64,000 bases of DNA from Novosphingobium sp. PC22D (GCF_002556635.1 NZ_MWMO01000004.1:124001-188000); one strand, 5' to 3'; positions 1 through 9,101 are shown, counted from the first letter of the stretch. Numbers and translations are program-made. The notes: generated by a model not told the origin, from the sequence alone.

Positions 1-129
1 CGCACCGGGCTCGGCGCTCACCACATCGTGCGCGATCGCCTCGCCGAACGTATTCATCAGCCGCGCCGCGCGCAGCTCCTTGCCGCCCGAATCAAAGCTC
101 GAATGGAGATGGAGAAAGCGCAGGCTCAT
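1..129 (-). CDS. Glycosyltransferase, N-terminal fragment (cut by window edge)
   Basis: Only the first 43 codons lie in the window. The protein starts MSLRFLHLHSSFDSGGKELR, which looks like the first beta strand and glycine-rich loop of a GT-B (GT4-type) glycosyltransferase. The ATG at 129 overlaps the TGA of the upstream hydrolase by 4 nt (ATGA at 129-126), so the two are probably translationally coupled. The substrate cannot be told from this fragment. Confidence 0.55.
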   Translation of the reverse strand, partial: MSLRFLHLHSSFDSGGKELRAARLMNTFGEAIAHDVVSAEPGA

Positions 130-992
130 GCGACCTCGCCCAGCAGGCGGTCGATCGCGGCGATGCTGTCGGGCTCCGTCAGCAGCGGCGCATGGCCGAC
201 GCCGGGCAGCGTCAGTCCTTCCGCCTCGGGCAGACGCGCGAGCATGTCGCGCATGGTCGCGGCCGAGAACAGGTCGGACAGCGCACCGCGCACGACCAGC
301 ACCGGACGCCCGCGCAGCGCCTCGACGCCGGGCCACAGATCGGGCAGCGCATCGGCCTCGATCTCCATGAACGGCTCGGCGATCTTCATGTCGTAGTCGA
401 ACACGATCCGTCCGTTGCCCGAAATGGTCATCAGCCGCTTGGCCATGCCAATCCAGAAGTTGAGGTCCTTGCCGGGATAGGCCGTGGCCTGGCTCTCCTC
501 GAGCGCGCGCGCCGCGTGAACCCAGGTCGGATAGCTGCGTCCCTGCCCGATGTAGTCCTTGATCCGCTGGAAACCGGATGGTTCGAGGCGGGGGCCGACG
601 TCATTGATCACCGCCCCGGCGATCCGCCCGGGCTCGTCCGCCGCGATCGCCAGTGTCATCAGCCCGCCGAGCGAGGTGCCGATCGCGACGAAGCGTTCGA
701 TCCCGAGCTGGGCGAGCAGTTCGCGCAAGTCCTCGACGTACTGCACCGGGTTGTAGGTGGCCGGGTCCTTGGCATATTCGCTGTCGCCGCGCCCGCGCAT
801 CTCCGGGCAGATCACCCGCCAGCCCGGGGCGATGTGCTCGGCCACCTCGGCAAAGTCCCGCGCATTGCGCGTGAGCCCCGGCAGGCAGACCACGGGCGGG
901 CGCGCCTTCGCCGGGGCAGCGCCCGCGTAGTCGCGATAATGCAGCTCGAGGCCGTCGCGGCTCGTCCAGAACCGATCTTCGTATTCATCCAT
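126..992 (-). CDS. Alpha/beta hydrolase
   Basis: This is a 288-residue alpha/beta-hydrolase-fold protein of typical family length. The nucleophile elbow is GTSLGG with Ser107, the oxyanion segment is LPGLTRN near residues 38-44, and the likely catalytic histidine is His267 in GVGHAPLL. The mid-chain acid was not assigned. There is no signal peptide, so it is probably cytoplasmic. It is the first gene of a minus-strand unit with the glycosyltransferase at the window edge (4-nt overlap) and is divergent from selO, 88 bp away. The substrate is unknown; the family includes esterases, C-C hydrolases and dehalogenases. Confidence 0.85.
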   Translation of the reverse strand: MDEYEDRFWTSRDGLELHYRDYAGAAPAKARPPVVCLPGLTRNARDFAEVAEHIAPGWRVICPEMRGRGDSEYAKDPATYNPVQYVEDLRELLAQLGIERFVAIGTSLGGLMTLAIAADEPGRIAGAVINDVGPRLEPSGFQRIKDYIGQGRSYPTWVHAARALEESQATAYPGKDLNFWIGMAKRLMTISGNGRIVFDYDMKIAEPFMEIEADALPDLWPGVEALRGRPVLVVRGALSDLFSAATMRDMLARLPEAEGLTLPGVGHAPLLTEPDSIAAIDRLLGEVA

Positions 993-1080
993 CCGGGGTG
1001 ATCCGCGGCCCTTCGCTGGTGACTTGCCTCTCGGCTTGGCCCGGGTTGATAGCCGGGCACGCGCGCCCCACTATCGACGT

Positions 1081-2478
1081 ATGCGCGATGAACCGCAAGC
1101 AAGTGCCTATAGCCCCGATCCGCGAATCGAAACGATCGCCGACTGGATCGCCGATGCGGTGGAGGCCGCGCCGTTCCCCCGGCACGAGCTGCGCTTCCGC
1201 AACGACCGCTGGGCCCGCGCGGTGGGGCTCGACCATCTCGACGACGCGCGATGGCGCGCGCATTTCGCCGGTTTCCAGCCGCTCGAAGGCAATCTGCCCC
1301 GGCCGCTTGCGCTGCGCTACCACGGACATCAGTTCCGCGCCTACAACCCCGACATCGGCGACGGCCGCGGCTTCCTGTTCGCGCAGATGCGCGACGGCAA
1401 TGGGCGCCTGCTCGATCTCGGCACCAAGGGATCGGGGCAGACGCCCTACAGCCGCGACGGCGACGGGCGGCTGACGCTCAAGGGCGCGGTGCGCGAGATC
1501 CTCGCCACCGAATTCCTCGAAGCGCTCGGCGTCAACACCAGCAAGACCTTCTCGGTGATCGAGACCGGCGAGCGGCTGTGGCGCGGCGACGAGCCCTCGC
1601 CCACCCGCTCGGCGGTGCTCGTGCGGCTCTCGCACGGACACATCCGCATCGGCTCGTTCCAGCGGCTGCTTGCGCTGCAGGAGCGCGATCACATGGCCGC
1701 GCTGGTCGACTATTGCCTCGAAACCTATCCGGGCGCGGCGCCTCCCGAGGACGCGCCCGGGCGTGACGAGCCGGCGGTGGTCCTGCTGCATCAGGTGGTC
1801 GAACGGCTCGCCGATCTCGCCGCCTCCTACATGGTCGCCGGCTTCGTCCACGGCGTGCTCAACACCGACAACATGAACATCTCGGGCGAGAGCTTCGATT
1901 ACGGCCCCTGGCGCTGGCTGCCCGCGTGGGACCCCCGATTCACTGCCGCCTATTTCGACCACACCGGGCTCTATGCCTTCGGCCGCCAGCCCGAGGCGAT
2001 TCTGTGGAACTGCGGCCAGTTCGCGACGGCGCTGCGGCTGCTGGCCGACAGCGACCCGCTGATCGCGGCGCTCGATCGCTTCGGCGAGCTTTACGCGCAG
2101 GCGATGACGCGCCGCTTCACCTGGCGGCTCGGCGTGGAATCGCGCGGGCAGGAGGCCGACACAGCGCTGATTCTCGCCGCCGAGCGGCACATGGTCGACA
2201 ACCAGCTCTCCCCCGACACGCTGTTCTTCCGCCATCGCGGCGGGCGCGGGGAGCCGGACGGACAATTCGGCGAGGCGCTGGCCGGCTATGCCGCGACAGG
2301 CGCGGCGAATCATCCGATCTGGAGCCAGGCACAGCCGCCGAGCATGGTGATCGAGGAGGTCGAGGCGATCTGGGCGGCGATCGACGAGCGCGACGACTGG
2401 GCCCCGCTTAACAGCACCGTCGAAACACTCCGCGCGTTCGGCGAGGCCCTGGGGGAACCGCCGCAATCGGATGGTTAA
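1081..2478 (+). CDS. selO: Protein adenylyltransferase SelO (YdiU/UPF0061 family)
   Basis: This 465-residue pseudokinase-fold enzyme transfers AMP from ATP to Ser, Thr or Tyr of target proteins; characterised SelO proteins act in redox stress. Family signatures visible are KGSGQTPYSRDGDGRLTLKG (nucleotide-binding region) and NTDNMNISGESFDYGPW (metal-binding region). The C-terminus is plain, with no selenocysteine-type extension, as in many bacterial members. The ATG at 1081 was preferred to an upstream TTG at 1024 because family similarity starts soon after it. It is divergent from the hydrolase, and no partner genes are adjacent. Confidence 0.93.
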   Translation: MRDEPQASAYSPDPRIETIADWIADAVEAAPFPRHELRFRNDRWARAVGLDHLDDARWRAHFAGFQPLEGNLPRPLALRYHGHQFRAYNPDIGDGRGFLFAQMRDGNGRLLDLGTKGSGQTPYSRDGDGRLTLKGAVREILATEFLEALGVNTSKTFSVIETGERLWRGDEPSPTRSAVLVRLSHGHIRIGSFQRLLALQERDHMAALVDYCLETYPGAAPPEDAPGRDEPAVVLLHQVVERLADLAASYMVAGFVHGVLNTDNMNISGESFDYGPWRWLPAWDPRFTAAYFDHTGLYAFGRQPEAILWNCGQFATALRLLADSDPLIAALDRFGELYAQAMTRRFTWRLGVESRGQEADTALILAAERHMVDNQLSPDTLFFRHRGGRGEPDGQFGEALAGYAATGAANHPIWSQAQPPSMVIEEVEAIWAAIDERDDWAPLNSTVETLRAFGEALGEPPQSDG

Positions 2479-2521
2479 TTAGGATCGCGTTAGCATCCGG
2501 CCAGTAAGGACGGTGCCATAG

Positions 2522-2544
2522 CCCGCGCGAGTTTTTCGTGCGGG
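2522..2544 (+). terminator. Hairpin downstream of selO
   Basis: A 9-bp stem (one G-T pair) with a 5-nt GTTTT loop lies 43 nt after the selO stop and 26 nt before the astD start. No T-run follows it, so it may be a weak terminator or a 5' UTR element of astD. Confidence 0.35.
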
Positions 2545-2569
2545 TGGCAGAATCGGAATTCGGGTCTAC

Positions 2570-4042
2570 ATGGACGCGGTGACAACACAAACTCCTCCTG
2601 CCAGCGGCGGCGGACATGCGTCGGCCGGCGCGACGCCCGCTCCGGGGCTGGTCTCCTACGAACCGGCGACCGGCGCGGAAATATGGCGCGGCAAGATCGG
2701 TGATGTCGACGAGACCGTTAAACGCGCCCGGCGCGCGTGGAGCACCTGGGCCGCGCAGCCGCTGTCGACCCGCATGGAACTGGTCCGCCGCTTCGCCAAC
2801 GAAGTGCGCAAGGACGCCGACAAGCTCGCCACCACGATCGCCCGCGAAACCGGCAAGCCCAAATGGGAAGCGAACGCCGAAGTCGAGAGCGTAATCGCCA
2901 AGGTCGAGATCTCGATCCGCGCCTATGCCGAGCGGACGGCGCAGCGGCGGCTCGATTCGGCGATCCAGGGCAGCCTTGCGGTGCGCCACAAGCCGCACGG
3001 CGTGATGGCGGTGATCAGCCCCTACAACATGCCCGCGCACCTGCCGAACGCGCATATCGTGCCCGCGCTGATCGCCGGCAACGCGGTGATCTTCAAGCCG
3101 AGCGAGCGCACGCCCGCCACCGGCGAACTGCTCGCGCGCTGCTTCAACCGGGCCGGGATCTCCTCGGCGGTGATGCAGCTTCTGATCGGCGGGCCCGCCA
3201 CGGGCCAGGCGCTCGTCGCACACGAGGGCGTCGACGGCATCCTGTTCACCGGCTCGGCCAACACCGGCATCTCGATCAACCGCAAGCTGGCGACGCGCCC
3301 CGACAAGCTCTGCGCTCTGGAAATGGGCGGCAACAACCCGCTGGTGGTCTGGGATACGCCCAAGATCACCGACGCCGCCGCGCTGATCGTCCAGTCGGCC
3401 TTCGCCTCGGCGGGGCAGCGCTGCACCGCCGCGCGGCGGCTGATCGTCAAGGACACGATGTACGACGCGATCGTCGGCGAGACCAAGGCGCTGGCCGACC
3501 GCGTCATCTTCGGTGCGCCGTTCGACGAGCCCGCGCCCTTCATGGGCCCGATCATCGACAATCAGGCGGCCGACGGGCTCACCGAAAGCTTCCTCTACCT
3601 GATGAGCCACGGCGGCAAGGCGGTGAAGCACCTCGTCCGGCCCGACGACAACCTGCCGTTCATCTCACCCGCGATCATCGACACCACCGCGATGGCGGAC
3701 CGGCCCGACGTCGAGCTGTTCGGCCCGATCCTTCAGGTTATCCGGGTGAGCGATCTCGACGAGGCGATCGCGGTCGCCAACGATACGCGCTTCGGCCTCG
3801 TCGCCTCGCTGATCGGCGGCTCGCCGCAGGAATACAATCGCTTCTGGGCCAACGTACGCGCGGGAATCGTGAACTGGAATCGCCCGACCATCGGCCCCTC
3901 GCACGCCGCGCCGATGGGCGGCGTCGGACTTTCGGGCAATCACCGGCCGAGCGGCTACTACGCCGCCGACTACTGCGCCTACCCGGTCGCCTCAGGCGAA
4001 GTCGAGCAGCCGCGCGCCGCGATCGGCGTGGGCCTGAAGTAG
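2570..4042 (+). CDS. astD: Succinylglutamate-semialdehyde dehydrogenase
   Basis: AstD oxidises N-succinylglutamate 5-semialdehyde to N-succinylglutamate with NAD, the fourth step of the arginine succinyltransferase pathway. The 490-residue protein is a full-length ALDH. It has the cofactor-pocket segment SPYNMPAHLPNAH, the catalytic glutamate region LEMGGNNPLVVWD (Glu251) and the catalytic cysteine in SAGQRCTAARR (Cys285). The NMPAHL and GGNNPLV features are typical of AstD rather than generic ALDHs. No astA, astB, astC or astE is nearby, so it is a pathway orphan here. About 25 N-terminal residues are low-complexity and not family-conserved. Confidence 0.9.
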   Translation: MDAVTTQTPPASGGGHASAGATPAPGLVSYEPATGAEIWRGKIGDVDETVKRARRAWSTWAAQPLSTRMELVRRFANEVRKDADKLATTIARETGKPKWEANAEVESVIAKVEISIRAYAERTAQRRLDSAIQGSLAVRHKPHGVMAVISPYNMPAHLPNAHIVPALIAGNAVIFKPSERTPATGELLARCFNRAGISSAVMQLLIGGPATGQALVAHEGVDGILFTGSANTGISINRKLATRPDKLCALEMGGNNPLVVWDTPKITDAAALIVQSAFASAGQRCTAARRLIVKDTMYDAIVGETKALADRVIFGAPFDEPAPFMGPIIDNQAADGLTESFLYLMSHGGKAVKHLVRPDDNLPFISPAIIDTTAMADRPDVELFGPILQVIRVSDLDEAIAVANDTRFGLVASLIGGSPQEYNRFWANVRAGIVNWNRPTIGPSHAAPMGGVGLSGNHRPSGYYAADYCAYPVASGEVEQPRAAIGVGLK

Positions 4043-4074
4043 AAGGGGCCGAACCGCCTCGCGGTGGCCGTCCC

Positions 4075-4788
4075 TCAGGCGCCGCTGGCGATCAGATCGA
4101 CTTCGGTGAGCCCGTTCTTGAGCTTGCGCGCGTAGAGCAGGTAGGCCGCGCCGCCCTTCTCGCCGCCGAGCACGTGGTCCGAGCCGTCCATGCGGTATTC
4201 GGTGCCATAACCGCCCGCGGACGCACGGGTGTAGTAGAAGTCGATCACGTCGCCCGGCGTGACCGGAGTGACGAAGTTGACGACGCGCAGCTTGCAGCCG
4301 TCGCTGTCGGTGCCGGCCGCTTCCTGCACCGCGCCGCGCGGATAGACCGGAAAGGCGGTGGGCAGCTTCGCCGCCCAGGCGGTGGAATACTGAACCTTTT
4401 CGGCGCAATCGGTCTTGGCCGCCTTCGAGTTCTGCGCGACTTGCGCGGCGGTGGCGGCGCTTTCGACCAGCGAGGACGTGCCGCCCGAGGCGGGCTGCGG
4501 CGCCGACTTGAGCGATCCGCCCGCCATCTTCGTCGCCTCGGCGATCGCGGCCTTCACCGCCTCGGGCGAGCGCTGTTCGGGGGGCAGTTCGACTTGCCCG
4601 CCATCGGCGGATACGGCCCCGCCCTCCTGACCGGCGAGATCGGGATCGACCATGATCTGGTCGCCGAGCGCCCCCGCGAGCGCGGGGTCCTGCTCCGCCG
4701 CGTCCTTCTCCTCGGTCGAGGAGTTGCACCCCGCGAGCAGGAGCACGCCGGCAAGGCTCGCAAGCGCGAAACGGGCAGGTGACTTCAT
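4075..4788 (-). CDS. Putative lipoprotein
   Basis: This 237-residue protein begins with a lipoprotein signal peptide and lipobox (LLLAGC, Cys about residue 20). A Glu/Asp/Ala-rich linker follows, then a globular C-terminal domain with two or more cysteines. The ATG at 4788 has a GGGGA Shine-Dalgarno sequence 7 nt upstream; the in-frame start at 4824 would bury the signal peptide. It is probably envelope-anchored. I do not recognise the C-terminal domain. The gene is convergent with astD (32 bp between stops). Confidence 0.8.
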   Translation of the reverse strand: MKSPARFALASLAGVLLLAGCNSSTEEKDAAEQDPALAGALGDQIMVDPDLAGQEGGAVSADGGQVELPPEQRSPEAVKAAIAEATKMAGGSLKSAPQPASGGTSSLVESAATAAQVAQNSKAAKTDCAEKVQYSTAWAAKLPTAFPVYPRGAVQEAAGTDSDGCKLRVVNFVTPVTPGDVIDFYYTRASAGGYGTEYRMDGSDHVLGGEKGGAAYLLYARKLKNGLTEVDLIASGA

Positions 4789-4855
4789 CGGATCATCCCC
4801 TATAGACACGGCAGCGCCAGTCACCCGGTGCTGCCAGAATCCTTCTTAACATGGC

Positions 4856-4881
4856 GTTAGCCTTCAAGAGCATAGGCTAAC
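4856..4881. repeat. Inverted repeat upstream of lipoprotein gene
   Basis: The arms are GTTAGCCT and AGGCTAAC with a 10-nt spacer, about 70 bp upstream of the lipoprotein start at 4788. This could be an operator or an RNA hairpin in the leader; nothing else identifies it. Confidence 0.4.
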
Positions 4882-5003
4882 ACATCGTTGAAGGAACCGG
4901 TCAATCCAAGGTGACGTTCGGGCCGTGCCAAAACGGGAAATCCGCGGTATTTCCGGTTAACGCGGTGAACCCGGCACTTCGGCGAGCCCATCGCCCAACG
5001 AAC

Positions 5004-5038
5004 GAGGGCGCCCCCAGGCAGGTGCCGGGGACGCCCTC
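5004..5038. terminator. GC-rich hairpin, possible terminator
   Basis: Two 12-nt arms (5004-5015 and 5027-5038) pair with a single mismatch around an 11-nt loop. There is no T-tract on either strand, so termination is only suggested by its place between two minus-strand genes. Confidence 0.35.
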
Positions 5039-5154
5039 CCGACCGAACCCACGTCTGGCGCGAGGCCGGCCGTCTCCCCCGCGTGTCGCCGTACACGCGC
5101 GGAATTCGGGGAAATTTCGAGTCCGGGATTAGCGCCGGGGTCCGGCGCCCTCGC

Positions 5155-5586
5155 CTAGCGGCAGCGCGATCCGCCGCGGTCGACCTCGCGGCCGAGCAGT
5201 GCGCCGCCCGCCGCGCCGAGCACGGTGCCGAGCGTCCGGTCGCGGCCGCCGTCGATCGAGCGGCCGAGCAGGGCACCTACCGCGCCACCGATGATCAGAC
5301 CGGTCGTGCCGTTGCGCTTCTGGCAGTAATAGCGCCCGTCGCGCCCGCGCCACACGCGAGTCGAGCGGTGGACCGGCTCGCCATAGCTGCGGCTGCGATA
5401 ACCGCTGCGGTAATCGCGCCGATAGTCACGGCGATAGTCGCGATACTGGTTGTAGGCCGCCTCGGTTCCGGGCGCGACCGAGACCTGTCCGGCGTGGGCA
5501 TGGGGGGCCATCGCCGTGGCCGGCATGGCGGTCGCGAGCGTCGCGGTCGCGGCCGCAAGGACCGATGCCTTCAAGATCATCTGCAT
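5155..5586 (-). CDS. Glycine-zipper outer-envelope protein (17-kDa-antigen-like)
   Basis: This 143-residue exported protein has an N-terminal signal peptide (MQMILKASVLAAATATLATA). It continues with an Arg/Tyr-rich repeat of the type YRRDYR around residues 50-65. The C-terminus carries two glycine-zipper segments (GLIIGGAVGALLGRSIDGG and TLGTVLGAAGGALLGREVD), the pattern of Rick_17kDa/glycine-zipper 2TM proteins. The ATG at 5586 was chosen because AAGGAGA lies 7 nt upstream; the longer frame from 5640 lacks this. It probably resides in the periplasm or outer membrane. Its function is unknown. Confidence 0.82.
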   Translation of the reverse strand: MQMILKASVLAAATATLATAMPATAMAPHAHAGQVSVAPGTEAAYNQYRDYRRDYRRDYRSGYRSRSYGEPVHRSTRVWRGRDGRYYCQKRNGTTGLIIGGAVGALLGRSIDGGRDRTLGTVLGAAGGALLGREVDRGGSRCR

Positions 5587-5787
5587 TGCCTGTCTCCTTT
5601 GCAGCGGGCGCGGTGCCAGTTCCCGCTCTTGCATGTTCATGTTTAGAACGTTGAAGCTGAACGGCGCGCAACTCGTCCGTCAGATTCGGGGCCGTTCGAC
5701 GAACCGAGCCGCTGTGTGCGACGAGCCGTGCATTGTCTTGCGCCCGGCGCGAGGCTAGGCCTTGCCGGGCAACAGCAAAGACCCCCG

Positions 5788-6699
5788 ATGACATCGCCTT
5801 CCCATACCCGCGCGGGCGGAATGCCCTATGCGCTCGCCGCCTATTCGTTGTGGGGAATGATCCCGCTCTACTTCCTTCAGGTCCGGCATATCCCGGCGCT
5901 GGAGATGGTGGGCTGGCGCGTCCTGTTCACGATCCCGGTCTGCCTGGCGCTCGTCATGGTGCGCAAGCAGGCCGGCGCCGTTCGTGCCGCCGTCGCCGAT
6001 CGCCGCACATTCGCCTACCTCACGCTGAGCGCCGGGCTGATCGGCACCAACTGGCTGGTCTATCTGGTCGCGATCCAGATGAACCAGGTGCTCGCCGCGA
6101 GCCTGGGCTACTACATCAATCCGCTGATCAACGTGGTTCTGGGGACGACTGTGCTCAAGGAACGGCTCTCGCGGTTGCAATGGCTGGCCGTTGCCACCGC
6201 AACGGTCGGCGTCGCGATCCTCGCCTGGGGCGCGCGCGACATGCTGTGGATCAGCCTTTCGCTGGCGCTCTCGTTCTCAGTCTACGGGCTGGTGCGCAGG
6301 CAGGCCCCGGTCGAATCTCTTCCCGGCCTGACCATCGAATCGGCGATCCTCATGGTGCCCGCGTGCGGCATCGTCATCTGGGCGGCGCTGGGCCCGGCGG
6401 GCTCGAGCCTCGGGCAGTCGATCTTCACCGATGCGATGCTGGCGATCTCGGGCCTCATCACCGGCGTTCCGCTGCTGCTGTTCGCGGTGGCGGCGCGGCG
6501 GATGCCCTATTCGACGCTCGCCTTCGTCCAGTTCATCGCGCCCTCGCTGGTCTTCGTGCTCGGGCTGACGATATTCGAGGAGCCGCTGAGGCCGCTCCAG
6601 TTGGCCTGCTTCGGCTTCATCTGGACGGCGCTGGCGATCTTCTGCCTCGACCTGCTCCTGAGGCGTCGGGGCCAGGGGGCCGCCGCCGCCGCCCGATAG
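5788..6699 (+). CDS. rarD: EamA-family transporter RarD
   Basis: This 303-residue inner-membrane protein has about ten hydrophobic helices and RarD-type sequence (YALAAYSLWGMIPLYF at the start, GTNWLVYLVAIQ, and NPLINVVLGTTVLKERLSR near the middle). RarD is a drug/metabolite-transporter superfamily member of uncertain substrate. The start at 5788 begins just before the first family-conserved segment; the longer frame from 5716 adds 24 residues not typical of the family. It is divergent from the glycine-zipper gene and convergent with dihydroorotase. Confidence 0.85.
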   Translation: MTSPSHTRAGGMPYALAAYSLWGMIPLYFLQVRHIPALEMVGWRVLFTIPVCLALVMVRKQAGAVRAAVADRRTFAYLTLSAGLIGTNWLVYLVAIQMNQVLAASLGYYINPLINVVLGTTVLKERLSRLQWLAVATATVGVAILAWGARDMLWISLSLALSFSVYGLVRRQAPVESLPGLTIESAILMVPACGIVIWAALGPAGSSLGQSIFTDAMLAISGLITGVPLLLFAVAARRMPYSTLAFVQFIAPSLVFVLGLTIFEEPLRPLQLACFGFIWTALAIFCLDLLLRRRGQGAAAAAR

Positions 6700-6726
6700 C
6701 GGCGGGCCGGCCGGCGAGCCTAGAAC

Positions 6727-8046
6727 CTAGAGCGCCGAGGCGAAGCGCAGTGGTTCGCCGTGCGCCTGATTGGCGAGCTGGCTTTCCCACATCGCGACGT
6801 TGCCGCGCACGATCGTGCCGATCACCCGGCCTTCGAGTTCCATTCCGGTGAACGGCGACCAGCCGCAGCGGCTCTCGACCCAGTCCTCGGTCACGGTGAA
6901 GCGCCCCTTGCGGTCGACCACGGTGAAATCGGCGTCGTAGCCCGCCGCGATCCGGCCCTTGCCGACCAGCCCGAACACGCGCTGCACGCCCGAGGAAGTC
7001 ATGTCGATCAGCCGCGCGAGCGTCATGCGGCCCTTGGCGACGTGATCGAGCATCAGCGGCAGCAACGTCTGCACGCCGGGCATGCCGCTCGGGCTTTCGG
7101 GATAGGGCTTGGCCTTTTCCTCGCGGGTGTGCGGCGCGTGGTCAGAGCCCAGAACGTCGGGGACGCCCTGATTGAGCCAGTACCACAGCCCGTCGCGGTG
7201 CGCGGCCGAGCGGATCGGCGGGTTCATCTGCGCGAAGGTGCCGATCGCGGGATAGGCCTCTTCCGCCGCGAGCGTGAGGTGCTGGGGCGTCACCTCGCAG
7301 GTGGCGATGTCCCGGTGCCGCGCGATCAGCTCGAGCTCGGCGGGCGTGGTGATGTGCAGGATGTGGATCGGCCGCTTCGCTTCGCGGGCGAGGCGCAGGA
7401 TTCGCTTCGTCGCCAGCATCGCGCTCTCGTCGTCGCGCCAGACCGGGTGGCTGGAGGGATCGCCCGCGACGCGCTCGCCCTTGCGCGCATTCATCCGCGC
7501 CTCGTCCTCGGCATGGATGGCGACGCGGCGCGATCCGCTCGCGAGCACGCGAGCGAGCTGCGCGTCCTCGGCGACGAGGAGGCTGCCGGTCGAGGCGCCC
7601 ATGAAGATCTTGACCCCGGCGGTGCCCGGAATGCGCTCCAGCTCGGCCAGCTCCTCGGCGTTCTCGGCCGTGGCCCCGACGTAGAAGGCGTGGTCGCAAT
7701 ACATCCGGTGCAGCCCGCGCGCGAGCTTGTCGGCAATGCGCATCGTCGAATCGGTGTTGGGCGTGGTGTTCGGCATCTCGAACACCGCGGTGATCCCGCC
7801 CATGACCGCGGCGCGGCTGCCCGATTCGAGGTCTTCCTTGTGTTCGAGGCCGGGTTCGCGAAAGTGCACCTGACTGTCGATCACGCCGGGCAGGACGTCG
7901 AGGCCGGTGCAGTCGATCCGCCGCGCTGCGTCGGGATAGCTGCCGATGCCCGCGATCTTGCCGTCGCGCACCGCGACGTCGGCGAGCGCGGGGCCCGAGG
8001 GTGTGTGGACCGTCCCGCCGCTCAGAACGAGTTCGGGGTTCGTCAT
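6727..8046 (-). CDS. pyrC: Dihydroorotase (class I)
   Basis: This 439-residue amidohydrolase interconverts N-carbamoyl-aspartate and dihydroorotate in pyrimidine synthesis. Visible features are the first metal-binding motif region DSQVHFREPGLEHKEDLESG, the asparagine-rich EMPNTTPNT segment, the carboxylated-lysine region and SDHAPHTREEK near the C-terminus. The ATG at 8046 has AAAGGTGG 6 nt upstream and was chosen over an in-frame start at 8169. It stands alone; pyrE is 23 kb away. A hydantoinase-type activity is less likely given the HFREPG sequence. Confidence 0.88.
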   Translation of the reverse strand: MTNPELVLSGGTVHTPSGPALADVAVRDGKIAGIGSYPDAARRIDCTGLDVLPGVIDSQVHFREPGLEHKEDLESGSRAAVMGGITAVFEMPNTTPNTDSTMRIADKLARGLHRMYCDHAFYVGATAENAEELAELERIPGTAGVKIFMGASTGSLLVAEDAQLARVLASGSRRVAIHAEDEARMNARKGERVAGDPSSHPVWRDDESAMLATKRILRLAREAKRPIHILHITTPAELELIARHRDIATCEVTPQHLTLAAEEAYPAIGTFAQMNPPIRSAAHRDGLWYWLNQGVPDVLGSDHAPHTREEKAKPYPESPSGMPGVQTLLPLMLDHVAKGRMTLARLIDMTSSGVQRVFGLVGKGRIAAGYDADFTVVDRKGRFTVTEDWVESRCGWSPFTGMELEGRVIGTIVRGNVAMWESQLANQAHGEPLRFASAL

Positions 8047-8219
8047 GCGTGCCACCTTTCTGTTTCGGGCGAATCGATGAGGGCGTCTGCATCGCATCCC
8101 CTTGGCCGCGAGGCCAGCCTCGGGCGATGGCCCCGGCGGCCCGGCGCGGTCAATTCGGCGCAAGACCATTGAGCAATCGGCCGCATGAACCTAGATTGGG
8201 ATCGAAAGGAAATACTGCC

Positions 8220-8615
8220 ATGCGCGTCGTCATCTATGACGAGGAAAGCCTCGAACCGATCACCGTCGTCAACCTGCCCGGCATGACCGAGTTCGCGCTC
8301 GAGGAACGCCAGCATTGGCAGGTCGCCGTCACCCGCAAGGTTCCGCGCCGCGACATCGACGACGATGGCAATGCATACATCGATCAGGTGAAGATGGTCG
8401 ATCTCACGTTCGAGAAGATCAGCCGCGTCACCCTGACGTACGGCGAGCAGTTCACCTGGCTGTGCCTCACCCGCGCGACCGAACTGGCGATGCTGCTCGA
8501 GCCCGACTGGCTGCCCGGCCAGCGCCCGGCGATCGACACGCTGCGCGAACGCAACGAACAGCTCGCGACGCTCATGGCCGACACGCTGACGTCGCGGCCC
8601 GCCGACCGGACCTGA
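8220..8615 (+). CDS. Conserved hypothetical protein
   Basis: This 131-residue acidic, soluble protein starts MRVVIYDEESLEPITVVNLP, with an AAAGGA ribosome site 6-10 nt upstream of the ATG at 8220. It has no signal peptide and no recognised catalytic motif. It is divergent from dihydroorotase and followed after 61 bp by another small gene on the same strand. I do not recognise a function; GC and codon use match the neighbours. Confidence 0.75.
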   Translation: MRVVIYDEESLEPITVVNLPGMTEFALEERQHWQVAVTRKVPRRDIDDDGNAYIDQVKMVDLTFEKISRVTLTYGEQFTWLCLTRATELAMLLEPDWLPGQRPAIDTLRERNEQLATLMADTLTSRPADRT

Positions 8616-8676
8616 CCGCGCCTCTTTAGCGACACATTCGCGAGCAAGACTGGCGGCTCTCTTCGGTGAGACCGCC

Positions 8677-8991
8677 ATGCCCGACCTGCCGCCCGCCATT
8701 GCCGTGCCCGAAGCCGTCGCGCGCGACTTTGCGATCGACGGCGAAGCGAGGCCGCCCGCGCCCTTCTCAGTGACGAGATCGCGCTGCACTGCGCCGCAAG
8801 CCGGCGAGATCGTCGTATGCGCCCCCGATGAGGAGCGCTTCCGACTGCGCGAACTGCCCGCTCTGGCGGAGTCGACGCCCGGCTCGGTCGAGATCGGCGA
8901 CGACCTCTCGGTCGCCGGGCGAGTCGAAAGCGTGATGATCGGCGGCGTGCCCAGCAACCGCGTGATGATCGACCTCAAGCTGAAGTTCTGA
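8677..8991 (+). CDS. Small conserved hypothetical protein
   Basis: This 104-residue protein contains the segment SRCTAPQAGEIVVCAPDEERFRLREL (described here only as a Cys-x14-Cys region followed by an RFRLREL motif). That pattern recurs in small sphingomonad proteins of unknown role. The rest is short and partly beta-rich, ending in DLKLKF. There is no clear signal peptide in this frame; an upstream start giving one was not found. Confidence 0.65.
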   Translation: MPDLPPAIAVPEAVARDFAIDGEARPPAPFSVTRSRCTAPQAGEIVVCAPDEERFRLRELPALAESTPGSVEIGDDLSVAGRVESVMIGGVPSNRVMIDLKLKF

Positions 8992-9023
8992 GGCCCTTGC
9001 CCGGCTTGCTCCGCTACAGGGAA

Positions 9024-9058
9024 GGCCCGGTCCGCCCGTGAGGATGGCGAACCGGGCC
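9024..9058. terminator. Hairpin between convergent genes
   Basis: Arms of 13 nt (9024-9036 and 9046-9058) pair at 12 of 13 positions around a 9-nt CGTGAGGAT loop. The hairpin lies between the stop at 8991 (plus) and the stop at 9102 (minus), so it may serve both genes. No T-run is present. The loop region resembles the hairpin at 13643-13665. Confidence 0.45.
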
Positions 9059-9101
9059 GCGGGGGGCTCGGGGAGTCGCGTTCAGCCCCTCGCTGAGGCG
9101 G

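Larger units (their letters stand above)
4789..5154. other. Gene-free stretch with two inverted repeats
   Basis: No convincing gene lies in these 366 bp. An 8-bp perfect inverted repeat with a 10-nt loop sits at 4856-4881, upstream of the lipoprotein gene. A strong 12-bp hairpin (one mismatch, GAGGGCG core) sits at 5004-5038. The second is 117 nt downstream of the minus-strand gene ending at 5155 and could terminate it, though no U-run follows. Confidence 0.6.

Noticed and set aside
985..2466. 493-codon minus-strand frame over selO
   Set aside because: It is the mirror of selO, low-complexity and Arg/Ala-rich, with no recognisable domain.
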